This document shows positions 1 to 9,900 of a stretch of DNA of 64,000 nt, piece after piece (position 1 is the first letter of the stretch; the number at the start of each line of letters is the position of its first letter). The stretch spans positions 6,145,192 to 6,209,191 of the forward strand of contig NC_049988.1 of assembly GCF_000003815.2 (NCBI RefSeq). The letters are read 5' to 3'. The stretch is from Branchiostoma floridae (Eukaryota; Chordata; Leptocardii; Amphioxiformes; Branchiostomatidae). A program made the position numbers and the translations under genes. The notes beneath the pieces were generated by a model. That model had not been told where the DNA came from and searched no databases. It worked only from the letters and a program-made list of their open reading frames with translations.

Positions 1-806
1 TTTTGTTGTTAATTTCTTGACAAAGACTAGAGTCAGATCAGATCAGTCGAAAATTTGGGCAAGTCCAATTTTTGTGCTGGAAATTACAGATCAATTGTAT
101 CCACAATGACTACTACCAACACAGATAAACTTTCACGTTAACACTATCATACATATTCAAACAAGAAAAAGTTTTTTTCTTTAAAAGCTGGCCGGTGCGT
201 AATTTGGAAGAAAAGCCTGGACGTAAAACAAAAGCATATGAAAAGATATCAGTAAAACATCGAAGTCTTGAATTGGTCTATTTTCTATCAAAAGACATTA
301 CATGAGATTTGTTGAACAAAAATAAAACACATTGTAAGAAATAGGGTTCGAACCAATGAATGCAGAACCAGACCTACTCAGGCAACTGGATAATAATATA
401 TGATTTTGGAAACGGTTAGATAATGGATGTTATGTGAAACGTCCGTTGATGAAGGTTAGACATCCAGGTAATAAGATATGTCAAAAAGCAACTCAAGCAA
501 CTGGATATGATTTTTGAAACGGTCAGACGTTTCAGGTAGTATCCATTATCTTTCGTCAGTGATCTGCAAGAAACAGGTCTTTTATACTCTAACTATGAAT
601 GAAGACAATTCTAGACGTCCAACAGGAGACATTGTAAGACAAAGTCAAGCTGAAGACAAGTTTACATTTCAACGTTAAAGAAAGCTCAGTCTTCCGGCCG
701 TTTCTTAAATTATATCCAGTTGCCAAAGTAATTGTTATTTTCCGTATCTAATTACCTGGATGTCTATCCTTCATCGACGTTACAAACGAATACATGTCTC
801 CACCAG

Positions 807-1054
807 GTGAATATGCCGACATGAGTCTGGAGGACCTAGCTTCCCAAACCAGCGGACTGAGTTTCTATGACACAGAAGACGCGTCACACCTGTCCGAGAT
901 CTTTACCGCCATCAGCTCCCAAGACTCTGACGTCATCCAGGTGTCCGCGGGGTCGGAGGACGTCATGACGTCAGGAGAGACGCAAACCGGGAGCTGTCGG
1001 ATAGACCCAACTGTCGGCAACAACACAGTGTTTCAGTTCACTTACGTCTGTCAG
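807..1054 (+). pseudogene. CLCA-like exon, duplicate copy (probably allelic)
   Basis: This is the same 248-bp exon as 15612-15859, with acceptor CCACCAG and donor CAG|GTGAGG. It encodes the segment after the VWA domain (GEYADMSLEDLA to YVCQ). No other CLCA exon accompanies it before the gap, so it cannot be a working gene as assembled. It is either the alternative haplotype or a broken partial duplication. Confidence 0.75.
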
Positions 1055-1157
1055 GTGAGGTTTAGACCTGTAAATGTATAGAAAAGAAGACAATTATGCA
1101 GCGCCACCTAGCTAGAGCAGTTAGTACTGCAGCCTATTTAGGTGCACCTGTATCTAC

Positions 1158-1467
1158 TAGGGCTGGGTATCGGTACAGCGTACCGGTACAAAACCGGTTT
1201 TTCTTATTGGACCGGTCCAGAAAAACCGGACCTGAAAAAATTAGGTGGACCTGATGCTGGACCGATTAGAAAATTAACAGATTATTTTATCCGGTATTCA
1301 CACGTTTTGGCGCTTGTAGGTGGAAGAAAATAACAAGAGTGAAGTAGAGTAGAGTTTATAGTAACTTCTACTAAATTTTACAGCCAATCGCACAGGTGCA
1401 AATAGCGTTGTAGGATTTTAAAACGCCAATGTAAGTCTAATACTCCACCCAACCGATTTCTTTGTTG
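1158..1467 (+). mobile_element. hAT-like MITE, left part, cut by an LTR element
   Basis: It starts TAGGGCTGGG after the 8-mer GTATCTAC, as in the complete copy at 15963-16395. Only the first 310 bases are present because the LTR retrotransposon begins at 1468. The MITE was therefore in place before the retrotransposon inserted. Confidence 0.75.
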
Positions 1468-3485
1468 CGCCATAGTTATGTTATGTTAATGTTATGTTAT
1501 GACGTCAGCGGTGTCCCGGATGTTCTCCGCCATATTGTTGAAGAGTATCCAGAAGTTATTAAACCGTGCTGCGTTCATCCCTTGCACTCGCGTCGTCCTT
1601 TGCGATCCTGGTAGTTCACTACTGACGTGGTAGCAGCGATAGGATTCGAACTACCCACCAAGACAAAAAATTGCCGGGATACGCTCCTTAAACGACCGTG
1701 ATGGCATCGAATCGCACTCGGAAACAGTGGCCTCTGACAACATCGGAAACCATAACATCATTCGAATCATGGAAAAACAACCTGGTCTACGGCCTATCGC
1801 TTGATCCCAACTTTGCTCCCTTTCTCGCCCCCGGCGCCACGTGGCAAAAGCAGAGCCGAGGGGTGGAAAATCGCGGCTTAGTGGCTGACGGTGAAGACGT
1901 CCCGGAAGCTCAGAGGAAAACAGCAGCACAGAAGGCCGCCATTTTGGACATGCTCCTTGGCCAGATCGCCAATTTCTGCCCTATCATCGCCAGATCTCGC
2001 ATCTGCAAGGCAAGTGTGTCTCTGAACGACATATGGCAAACTATTCGCTTACACTTTGGGTTTCAGTCCACGGGGGGATATTTCCTCGACATCGCTAATA
2101 TTAAGCTGGAACCAAACGAGAAACCGGAGGATTTGTACCAACGATTATGTGCCGCTGTAGAAGATAGCATGCTCACTGCGGCAGGGCCTATCACTCACCA
2201 CGGGGAGGCTATGACGGCTGACGAAGAGCTCACACCGTCTCTCGAAAACTTCATTGTCTTAACATGGCTCAAACTAATCCATCCTGACCTCCCAGCGCTC
2301 ATCAAGCAACGGTATGGCCCTGAGCTTCGAAACAAGACTCTAGCCTCCATTAAGCCAGAAATATCCTTGGCCTTGTCGTCTCTCTTGGACGAACTTCGTA
2401 GCACGGAAGACATCCGCACTCTCCGTCTCACTCAGAACCGCCAGCCGTACCGGAAGTACCCATCCACCCGCCCCCAAGGCGCCAAGACCAAGTTCAAGAC
2501 TAACTCTAACACCAAGAGTAGCCCAGCTACGTGTCCACTTTGTGAACAGGTAGGCAGACCAGCATTTGACCACTATCTAAGTGTCTGTCCGTATCTCCCT
2601 GCAAAGGATAAGAAGTACATGGTGCGTACTCGTGCAGTAGAGATAGATGATGTGTATGACGTTGATGATGACATCCACTCTGATGAAGAGGAGGAACCCA
2701 GTATTTGTCAGGCCAAAACCATTTCTCCTGTACCAGAGCCATCTCCTCATGTGTCACGTGTTGCTATCCGTGCATCCCCACATCTAGATGCCTTTCATCA
2801 TGGACAAACTGTACGCATTTTGTTGGATTCTGGTGCAGAGTCTAGCATGATACGAGCAGATGAGGCGAAGCGACTCGGCTTGCGCATCAACCCAAACACA
2901 ACACAGACCCCAAGCCAAGCAGATGGAGGTCGTATGTCAGGTATGCTAGGAGAATGCACGACAACATTTTACCGGCAGAAACTACCACTTCGCTTTGAAG
3001 CCCTTGTTGTCACAGATCTTGCCTCTCCGATCATTGCAGGCAGCCCTTTCCTGGAAGCAAACGGGTTCACTATTGACTTCACTCAACGCCAGATCCGCCT
3101 CCCAGATGGGTCCATCTCCAGTTACACTCCATCCGTCAAAAGACACAACCCGCACATCCACCGGATCTCCCACAACCTGATTCGCATGCAGGACAAGTCA
3201 ACCACCCTGTGGCCCTCTGACTTCTTGGAACTCCAACTACCCGAGGACCTGAAAGACTACCCTGATGTCGCCCTTGAACCCCGTCTTGATTCTCTTTCCA
3301 CCCAGCAGGCAAAGGCGTTCCACCAGGGTACGTACCACAATATTGCAGGCTACATAAGAGTCCCAAACATCTCGTGTGCACCTGTCCACATCGCAAAGAA
3401 CATGCATCTCTTTAATGCTGTGCCAGTGGTCTCGGTTGTCTCTCCCTCCCCAACTCTGCGGTCTTCAACTGTTCCTCCTGACCAA
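1468..3485 (+). mobile_element. LTR retrotransposon copy 1, truncated at the assembly gap
   Basis: It has a 160-bp 5' LTR (1468-1627), a primer-binding site (1628-1652) and the gag-protease part of the reading frame, ending at the gap. It differs from copy 2 at only two bases that I found (3028 G/A, 3474 T/C), plus 17 bp that copy 2 lacks in its 5' LTR. It sits inside the MITE at 1158-1467, a different site from copy 2, so it is a separate recent insertion. The right end is not seen on the far side of the gap. Confidence 0.88.
1701..3485 (+). CDS. gag-protease part of retrotransposon polyprotein, partial
   Basis: The frame opens at the ATG at 1701; a GTG just before it is not needed as a start. 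It runs without a stop into the gap. It carries the gag region, a Cys/His knuckle (CPLC then H and C, spacing 2-9-4) and an aspartic protease signature LLDSGAESS. Reverse transcriptase, RNase H and integrase lie in the missing part, and the complete version is at 6948-11834. Residues predicted after the gap are not part of this protein. Confidence 0.85.
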
Positions 3486-3585
3486 NNNNNNNNNNNNNNN
3501 NNNNNNNNNNNNNNNNNNNNNNNNNNNNNNNNNNNNNNNNNNNNNNNNNNNNNNNNNNNNNNNNNNNNNNNNNNNNNNNNNNNNN
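3486..3585. other. Assembly gap (100 N)
   Basis: Exactly 100 N, a placeholder length. The sequence after it is not the continuation of the retrotransposon. Confidence 0.99.
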
Positions 3586-5272
3586 GCAACCCGACTGCTT
3601 CCCTTCCAAAAGGATGTCGCAATTGCGCACGCGCGGAAGAATTGCTGTGGAATTTCGGAAATTTTCGCCAATCGGATATATCCTTAATAATAAGCCTAAT
3701 ATTTCTCTTTTGAGTTACACATGGCATATTTTCTAGCATTCTAACATGAAATGCAGTGTATTTATAAACTGATAATGCAAATTAGCCTCTGGTTTGTATA
3801 ATTAGCATTTAGCTATGTGAGGTATCTTTGAAGGAGGCAAAGGAATAAATATTGATAAGATTTAGGCCAGCATTTTCAGCAGAATGATTATAAATAGCTT
3901 TTTCTACTCACTCTCTCAGGACCCCCTACCGGTGTACCCAGGGTGAAACTTTTTCTGATATTGTATAAAGAAGAAATCTTCTGGCATTCGGTGGGCCTAA
4001 AAGAGTTAAGTAAACTGGGGGACAATTAAAGAATCCCAATAAGTCTTTTATTTCTGCATTGAATGATACAGTATTAGACCGACTTGCATGTGCAGATGCC
4101 TAATTACGGCATGTAGGACGGGTTTCTTCTACTTTCGGTTTCAGCCATCGCCGGATATTCACAAAAGTTTGCTTTTTTCTTAATCAGGTAAAAATTAATG
4201 CGCGAGCTGATTTCATTAAAAAATGTGGTCCGATATTCTTCATCTGACATTTGTCAGACAGCACGACTGTTTGTTGCGGTGTCGAGCGCAGTCCTGACCT
4301 GAAGCATGTAGTCTGAAATAGACAGACACTACGTTGAAAGTGGATGGAGGAAAACAAGGCAAAACGAATAGACGTAGTTTTCCAGTTCTATTAAAATGCC
4401 ATGCTAAACGTGCTATAATAGTGGTATAGGGTATACTGGTTACATAACGTACGATGCAAAACATTCAGAAATCCATGCCATGGTGAATCTTCGGCATTTT
4501 CTAGTGAAAATAGCCAGAGTTTATAGACAATTAATGGATTAATGGATACATAAGGACTCTCGTCCGCCTCTCCCTATGTCATTTTCACAACCAACAGTAA
4601 ATTTGTTTGCTATTCAATTTCGCAAATCTAAACATCACTGACGCCTCTTACCATTCAATCATGCGCTTGCATCATAAGTTGGTGCGTGGTGGCTACAGAC
4701 AGTTCAGACAGTTCTTACCAGAAAGGTAATAAATCTTAGTGTGTATATGGCAAACAAGACAAGTTAAGTATGTCCTGTCAGTAATGTGCATTATTGTCAC
4801 AGTTCCCGTTGTGATAAAACGCACACCTTGGATTATCTCGGCACTAAACCGAAGCACCTTGAAGCAACCCCGCCGGGAGCTTTCAAACGTCTGCCTCAGC
4901 GTGGCGCCTGGCTAATAACTCAGCACGACAGGGGAGGTGTGTTGTCTCCTCGGAGACGGTACCATTAATACGTACTGACAGTACATACTTACCTCCACAT
5001 CCCCTTGGCATTTCAGCCATTCACGTTGTGACAAAACACATCTGCCACGGTTGTTTCTAAGAAGCTCCTGTGACCGCCCACGTATTTCTAGATCCACATT
5101 TATAAGAAACGCACTTTATTAGCTCTTATTAGTCAGTGTCCTTACTACGAGGTTGAAAGAAACAAAAAGGGATGTTTTGATGATAATTAGCATCATCACT
5201 GAGAATCATTCTGATGGAGGCCTGGCGAACCTCCGTCTCGTATCAGCCATACGGTGATTAAACGCTGCGGTA
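3586..5272. other. Non-coding stretch
   Basis: I see no exon with credible splice sites and no long reading frame. The composition is AT-rich with scattered short open frames. It may be intron or intergenic DNA of the CLCA region, but the gaps on both sides prevent assignment. Confidence 0.5.
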
Positions 5273-5478
5273 TACTGTAAATGCATTTCGCGGGTATTTA
5301 ATTTCGCGGTAGCGGGAAAGGGGACTTTTCGCGGTGGTTTTAAGTTCGCGGTAGCACCATGCACTGTAGTCTGTTACTGTCATGGAAGAATGTTCATGGT
5401 GGTTTTAAGGTCACAGTGAAGCAGTCACCGCTAAAACCGCGAACATTAGACCACCGCGAAAGTTTTGCATTTACAGTA
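5273..5478. mobile_element. MITE with TACTGTAAATGCA ends, copy 1
   Basis: It begins TACTGTAAATGCA and ends with the reverse complement TGCATTTACAGTA. The interior repeats CGCGGT and CGCGAA blocks in opposite orientation. A decayed relative lies at 49244-49433 in a beta-catenin intron. No transposase is present. Confidence 0.75.
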
Positions 5479-5685
5479 ACCCCGTACGTCGACCTACTTA
5501 TATATAATTACTTATTTACTGAGAATATTAAATATTCGGAGCTGTTTGTGCTTTCATGGTACTTTAGCCACGTCTCGTAACACAATAGAATATTTACCGT
5601 TACTACCGTGTGCATTTTCATTGATTTGTCATAAACAACTTCTGGTTATAGTACAAAGCCTAAATTTCAAATATTTACCTTTATG

Positions 5686-6042
5686 TTTTGGGCGTGTTTG
5701 TGTGTCTGTGTGTCTGTGTCAACAGCATAACTCAAGAAGCCTTGAATGGATCCTGATGATATCTGGTAGGTGGGAAGGGGTCGAGAAAACGAAGGTCAAG
5801 TTTGATAATGGGTCCCCTAGCGGCTTGCTGAGGTACTGCAGCGGAAACTCAATTTTTTACATCTCGTGTTCTGGACATACTGTGGTCATGATTTTTGAGT
5901 AATAGATAGCCCTTGGGGCAGAGAGTGAGTGCTGTGGCTTTGTTTTGTGGCTTTTTTGAAACTGCAGGCGCCGGTTGCCTTTCAAACTTTGGACGATAAT
6001 AACTCTACAACGTGTTGACGGATCTTCATGATTTTTGGTATC
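5686..6042 (+). repeat. Dispersed repeat, copy 1
   Basis: It shares long runs with 21249-21630, including a TGTGTCTG tract, AACAGCATAACTCAAGAAG, a CTAGCGGCTTGCT block and TCATGATTTTTGGTAT at the end. The copies are moderately diverged. I cannot assign a class because no coding potential or terminal repeats are visible. Confidence 0.75.
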
Positions 6043-6043
6043 T

Positions 6044-6044
6044 A

Positions 6045-6091
<47 letters not shown>
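6044..6091. repeat. (TC)n microsatellite
   Basis: CT dinucleotide tract of about 45 bases with one interruption. Confidence 0.95.
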
Positions 6092-6095
<4 letters not shown>

Positions 6096-6124
6096 TGTCA
6101 TAGATATCACCATTGTTGTACTTT

Positions 6125-6365
6125 AAAGATTTGATAAGATATATGGTGGTTAGACCTGTGCCTAGCGTAAGTCCTGAGTTAGAATCCCAACTGTGCCGCA
6201 AACCCAACATGTACACTACTGGAAAGGGTTGCAATCCTTAGGACGGGAAGTTAAGCCGAAGTCCACTGCTCATTGTGCTAACCCAGAGCTAAGTGAACAT
6301 CCCCGTACGAAGAACCTGTACAAAGTACATAGTCTGTCTTCCATGTCTGTCTTCTGTCTTCAAGA
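6125..6365 (+). mobile_element. tRNA-derived SINE, copy 1
   Basis: An A-box-like TGGTTAGACCTG is followed about 40 bases later by a B-box-like GAGTTAGAATCCC. A shared body then follows (ACATGTACACTACTGGAA, then GTTAAGCC). Two relatives occur at 25949-26228 and 33366-33712. The RNA polymerase III promoter boxes are the basis for calling it tRNA-derived. Confidence 0.65.
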
Positions 6366-6512
6366 TATGACATTATTGGCATCTCGGAAGACAATGGTAG
6401 GCAGGGTGGGTTTACAGGCGACCCGTCTGCCTACCATTGCCTATCACGGGTCGCCTATAGACCCACCCTGTCTGCCTACCAGTCTTCCGAGACAAACGGA
6501 TGCCAACAATGT
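6366..6512. repeat. Near-palindrome beside an assembly gap
   Basis: The left arm (6366-6429) and right arm (6448-6512) are imperfect reverse complements, for example GGTCGCCT against AGGCGACC, with a loop of about 19 bases. The arms match over roughly 60 bases. The gap begins six bases after the right arm. Confidence 0.85.
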
Positions 6513-6517
6513 CATTC

Positions 6518-6617
6518 NNNNNNNNNNNNNNNNNNNNNNNNNNNNNNNNNNNNNNNNNNNNNNNNNNNNNNNNNNNNNNNNNNNNNNNNNNNNNNNNNNN
6601 NNNNNNNNNNNNNNNNN
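6518..6617. other. Assembly gap (100 N)
   Basis: Placeholder gap. It follows a hairpin-forming sequence that may have broken the assembly. Confidence 0.99.
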
Positions 6618-6731
6618 TACAGCCATGCAGTTTATACTGGCTATCTTTTATCAGCAACTGGTTGATTTAAGCTGTGATAAAATGTCTTTACCAGAACTTG
6701 ATTTTTATGTCATCCTAAACAGTAAACACTA
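6618..6731 (+). pseudogene. Left fragment of an uncharacterised reading frame
   Basis: This is an open frame from the gap up to the LTR boundary, containing MSLPELDFYVILNSKHY. The same frame resumes in register after the retrotransposon at 12482. The element therefore appears to have landed inside a pre-existing coding sequence. The left end is lost in the gap. Confidence 0.5.
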
Positions 6732-6874
6732 CGCCATAGTTATGTTATGTTAATGTTATGTTATGACGTCAGCGGTGTCCCGGATGTTCTCCGCCATATT
6801 GTTGAAGAGTATCCAGAACGTTCATCCCTTGCACTCGCGTCGTCCTTTGCGATCCTGGTAGTTCACTACTGACG
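6732..6874 (+). repeat. 5' LTR of copy 2
   Basis: It matches the 3' LTR (12322-12481) and the copy 1 LTR, except for a missing 17-bp block around 6817. It contains the short tandem TATGTTATGTTAATG near its start. Confidence 0.9.
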
Positions 6875-6899
6875 TGGTAGCAGCGATAGGATTCGAACT
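6875..6899 (+). other. Primer-binding site, tRNA-Leu-like
   Basis: TGGTAGCAGCGATAGGATTC begins directly after the LTR. TGG is the complement of the CCA tail, and GGATTCGAAC is the complement of a T-loop arm. From memory it matches the 3' end of metazoan tRNA-Leu (CGCTGCC acceptor) with a few purine transitions. The tRNA identity is therefore an inference. Confidence 0.7.
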
Positions 6900-6947
6900 A
6901 CCCACCAAGACAAAAAATTGCCGGGATACGCTCCTTAAACGACCGTG

Positions 6948-9900
6948 ATGGCATCGAATCGCACTCGGAAACAGTGGCCTCTGACAACATCGGAAACCAT
7001 AACATCATTCGAATCATGGAAAAACAACCTGGTCTACGGCCTATCGCTTGATCCCAACTTTGCTCCCTTTCTCGCCCCCGGCGCCACGTGGCAAAAGCAG
7101 AGCCGAGGGGTGGAAAATCGCGGCTTAGTGGCTGACGGTGAAGACGTCCCGGAAGCTCAGAGGAAAACAGCAGCACAGAAGGCCGCCATTTTGGACATGC
7201 TCCTTGGCCAGATCGCCAATTTCTGCCCTATCATCGCCAGATCTCGCATCTGCAAGGCAAGTGTGTCTCTGAACGACATATGGCAAACTATTCGCTTACA
7301 CTTTGGGTTTCAGTCCACGGGGGGATATTTCCTCGACATCGCTAATATTAAGCTGGAACCAAACGAGAAACCGGAGGATTTGTACCAACGATTATGTGCC
7401 GCTGTAGAAGATAGCATGCTCACTGCGGCAGGGCCTATCACTCACCACGGGGAGGCTATGACGGCTGACGAAGAGCTCACACCGTCTCTCGAAAACTTCA
7501 TTGTCTTAACATGGCTCAAACTAATCCATCCTGACCTCCCAGCGCTCATCAAGCAACGGTATGGCCCTGAGCTTCGAAACAAGACTCTAGCCTCCATTAA
7601 GCCAGAAATATCCTTGGCCTTGTCGTCTCTCTTGGACGAACTTCGTAGCACGGAAGACATCCGCACTCTCCGTCTCACTCAGAACCGCCAGCCGTACCGG
7701 AAGTACCCATCCACCCGCCCCCAAGGCGCCAAGACCAAGTTCAAGACTAACTCTAACACCAAGAGTAGCCCAGCTACGTGTCCACTTTGTGAACAGGTAG
7801 GCAGACCAGCATTTGACCACTATCTAAGTGTCTGTCCGTATCTCCCTGCAAAGGATAAGAAGTACATGGTGCGTACTCGTGCAGTAGAGATAGATGATGT
7901 GTATGACGTTGATGATGACATCCACTCTGATGAAGAGGAGGAACCCAGTATTTGTCAGGCCAAAACCATTTCTCCTGTACCAGAGCCATCTCCTCATGTG
8001 TCACGTGTTGCTATCCGTGCATCCCCACATCTAGATGCCTTTCATCATGGACAAACTGTACGCATTTTGTTGGATTCTGGTGCAGAGTCTAGCATGATAC
8101 GAGCAGATGAGGCGAAGCGACTCGGCTTGCGCATCAACCCAAACACAACACAGACCCCAAGCCAAGCAGATGGAGGTCGTATGTCAGGTATGCTAGGAGA
8201 ATGCACGACAACATTTTACCGGCAGAAACTACCACTTCGCTTTGAAGCCCTTGTTGTCACAGATCTTGCCTCTCCAATCATTGCAGGCAGCCCTTTCCTG
8301 GAAGCAAACGGGTTCACTATTGACTTCACTCAACGCCAGATCCGCCTCCCAGATGGGTCCATCTCCAGTTACACTCCATCCGTCAAAAGACACAACCCGC
8401 ACATCCACCGGATCTCCCACAACCTGATTCGCATGCAGGACAAGTCAACCACCCTGTGGCCCTCTGACTTCTTGGAACTCCAACTACCCGAGGACCTGAA
8501 AGACTACCCTGATGTCGCCCTTGAACCCCGTCTTGATTCTCTTTCCACCCAGCAGGCAAAGGCGTTCCACCAGGGTACGTACCACAATATTGCAGGCTAC
8601 ATAAGAGTCCCAAACATCTCGTGTGCACCTGTCCACATCGCAAAGAACATGCATCTCTTTAATGCTGTGCCAGTGGTCTCGGTTGTCTCTCCCTCCCCAA
8701 CTCTGCGGTCTTCAACTGTTCCCCCTGACCAACCACCTTCGTACCAACATCAGCCTTTCTCTGACTCCGTCCATCTCGATCCAAACAACATCCTCAATTC
8801 TACTCAGCGGTATGCCATGTCATCAGCCCTTCAAGAGTTTGACCAGGTTTTCAACCCCCAGTTTCCTGGCTACAACGGCGCAGTCGGCCCCATCCAGGCC
8901 GTAGTCAACATGGGTCCAGCGCAGCCCCCACAACGTAAGGGACGTCTTCCCCTCTATGGCAAAAACCGCCTCGTCGAGTTGCAGCACACCTTAGATGACC
9001 TTGAATCCAAAGGCGTCATTGCTACTCCAGAGGATGCTCAGACGGTGGTGGAGTATTTGAATCCATCATTTCTCGTCAATAAACCAAATGGCGGACATCG
9101 CCTCGTCACAGCATTCACCGACGTGGCAAAATATTGCAAGCCTCAACCATCGCTCCTGCCAAACGTTAACATGGTCATGCGCCAGATAGCGTGTTGGAAA
9201 TACATCATAGTCTCCGATCTTACCTCGGCATACCATCAAATCCCTCTACACCCGAACTCTCGCAAATATTGCGGCATTGTCACCCCGTATAAGGGCATCA
9301 GAGTGTACTGCCGCAGTGCCATGGGAATGCCAGGCAGTGAGACAGCACTGGAGGAGCTGATGTCACGCGTCTTAGGTGATCTGTTGATGCGTGGAATCGT
9401 CGCCAAAATTGCCGATGATTTGTACTGCGGAGGAAACACATTTCAAGAACTCCTCGCCAACTGGAAGGAAGTCCTAACTGCCCTCCAGGCCAGCGACTTA
9501 CGCCTTTCCCCGTCCAAAACCATCATCTGTCCAGCAACTACCACGATTCTAGGATGGCACTGGAACCAGGGCCAGATATCAGCCTCTCAACACACATTAT
9601 GCACGCTGGCTACATGCTCTCCACCCCCATCCATCACAGCCCTACGCTCCTTCATTGGGTCTTACAAGGCCCTGTCTCGCGTCATTCCAGGCACATCGGT
9701 ACTCTTGGGACCGTTAGACAACCTGGTCGCAGGCCGATCATCCGGCGATCCCATCCAATGGTCAGATGAGATGCTTGAGGTATTCCGCAAGGCTCAGCGG
9801 GGCTTGGATCAGCATCAAGCGGTTGTTCTCCCTAGACCGGATGACGAACTCTGGTTAGCAACCGATGCCGCTGCCCGCCCAACTGGCATAGGCGCCACGC

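Larger units (their letters stand above)
1..1467. repeat. Large duplicated segment, copy A
   Basis: This stretch matches 14806-16272 base for base at a constant offset of 14805. The one difference I found is A versus G near 1041/15846, which changes Thr to Ala in the exon. It carries one CLCA exon and the left part of a MITE, and the match stops where an LTR element begins. Such identity over introns suggests two haplotypes assembled in tandem rather than an old duplication. The 100-N gap at 3486 supports a scaffolding origin. Confidence 0.9.

Noticed and set aside
1698-1700. GTG start for the retrotransposon protein (also at 6945)
   Set aside because: An ATG follows immediately and nuclear genes of animals start at ATG.
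3586-3713. Continuation of the copy 1 retrotransposon protein after the gap
   Set aside because: The sequence after the gap has no match to the intact element and stops soon. It belongs to another contig.
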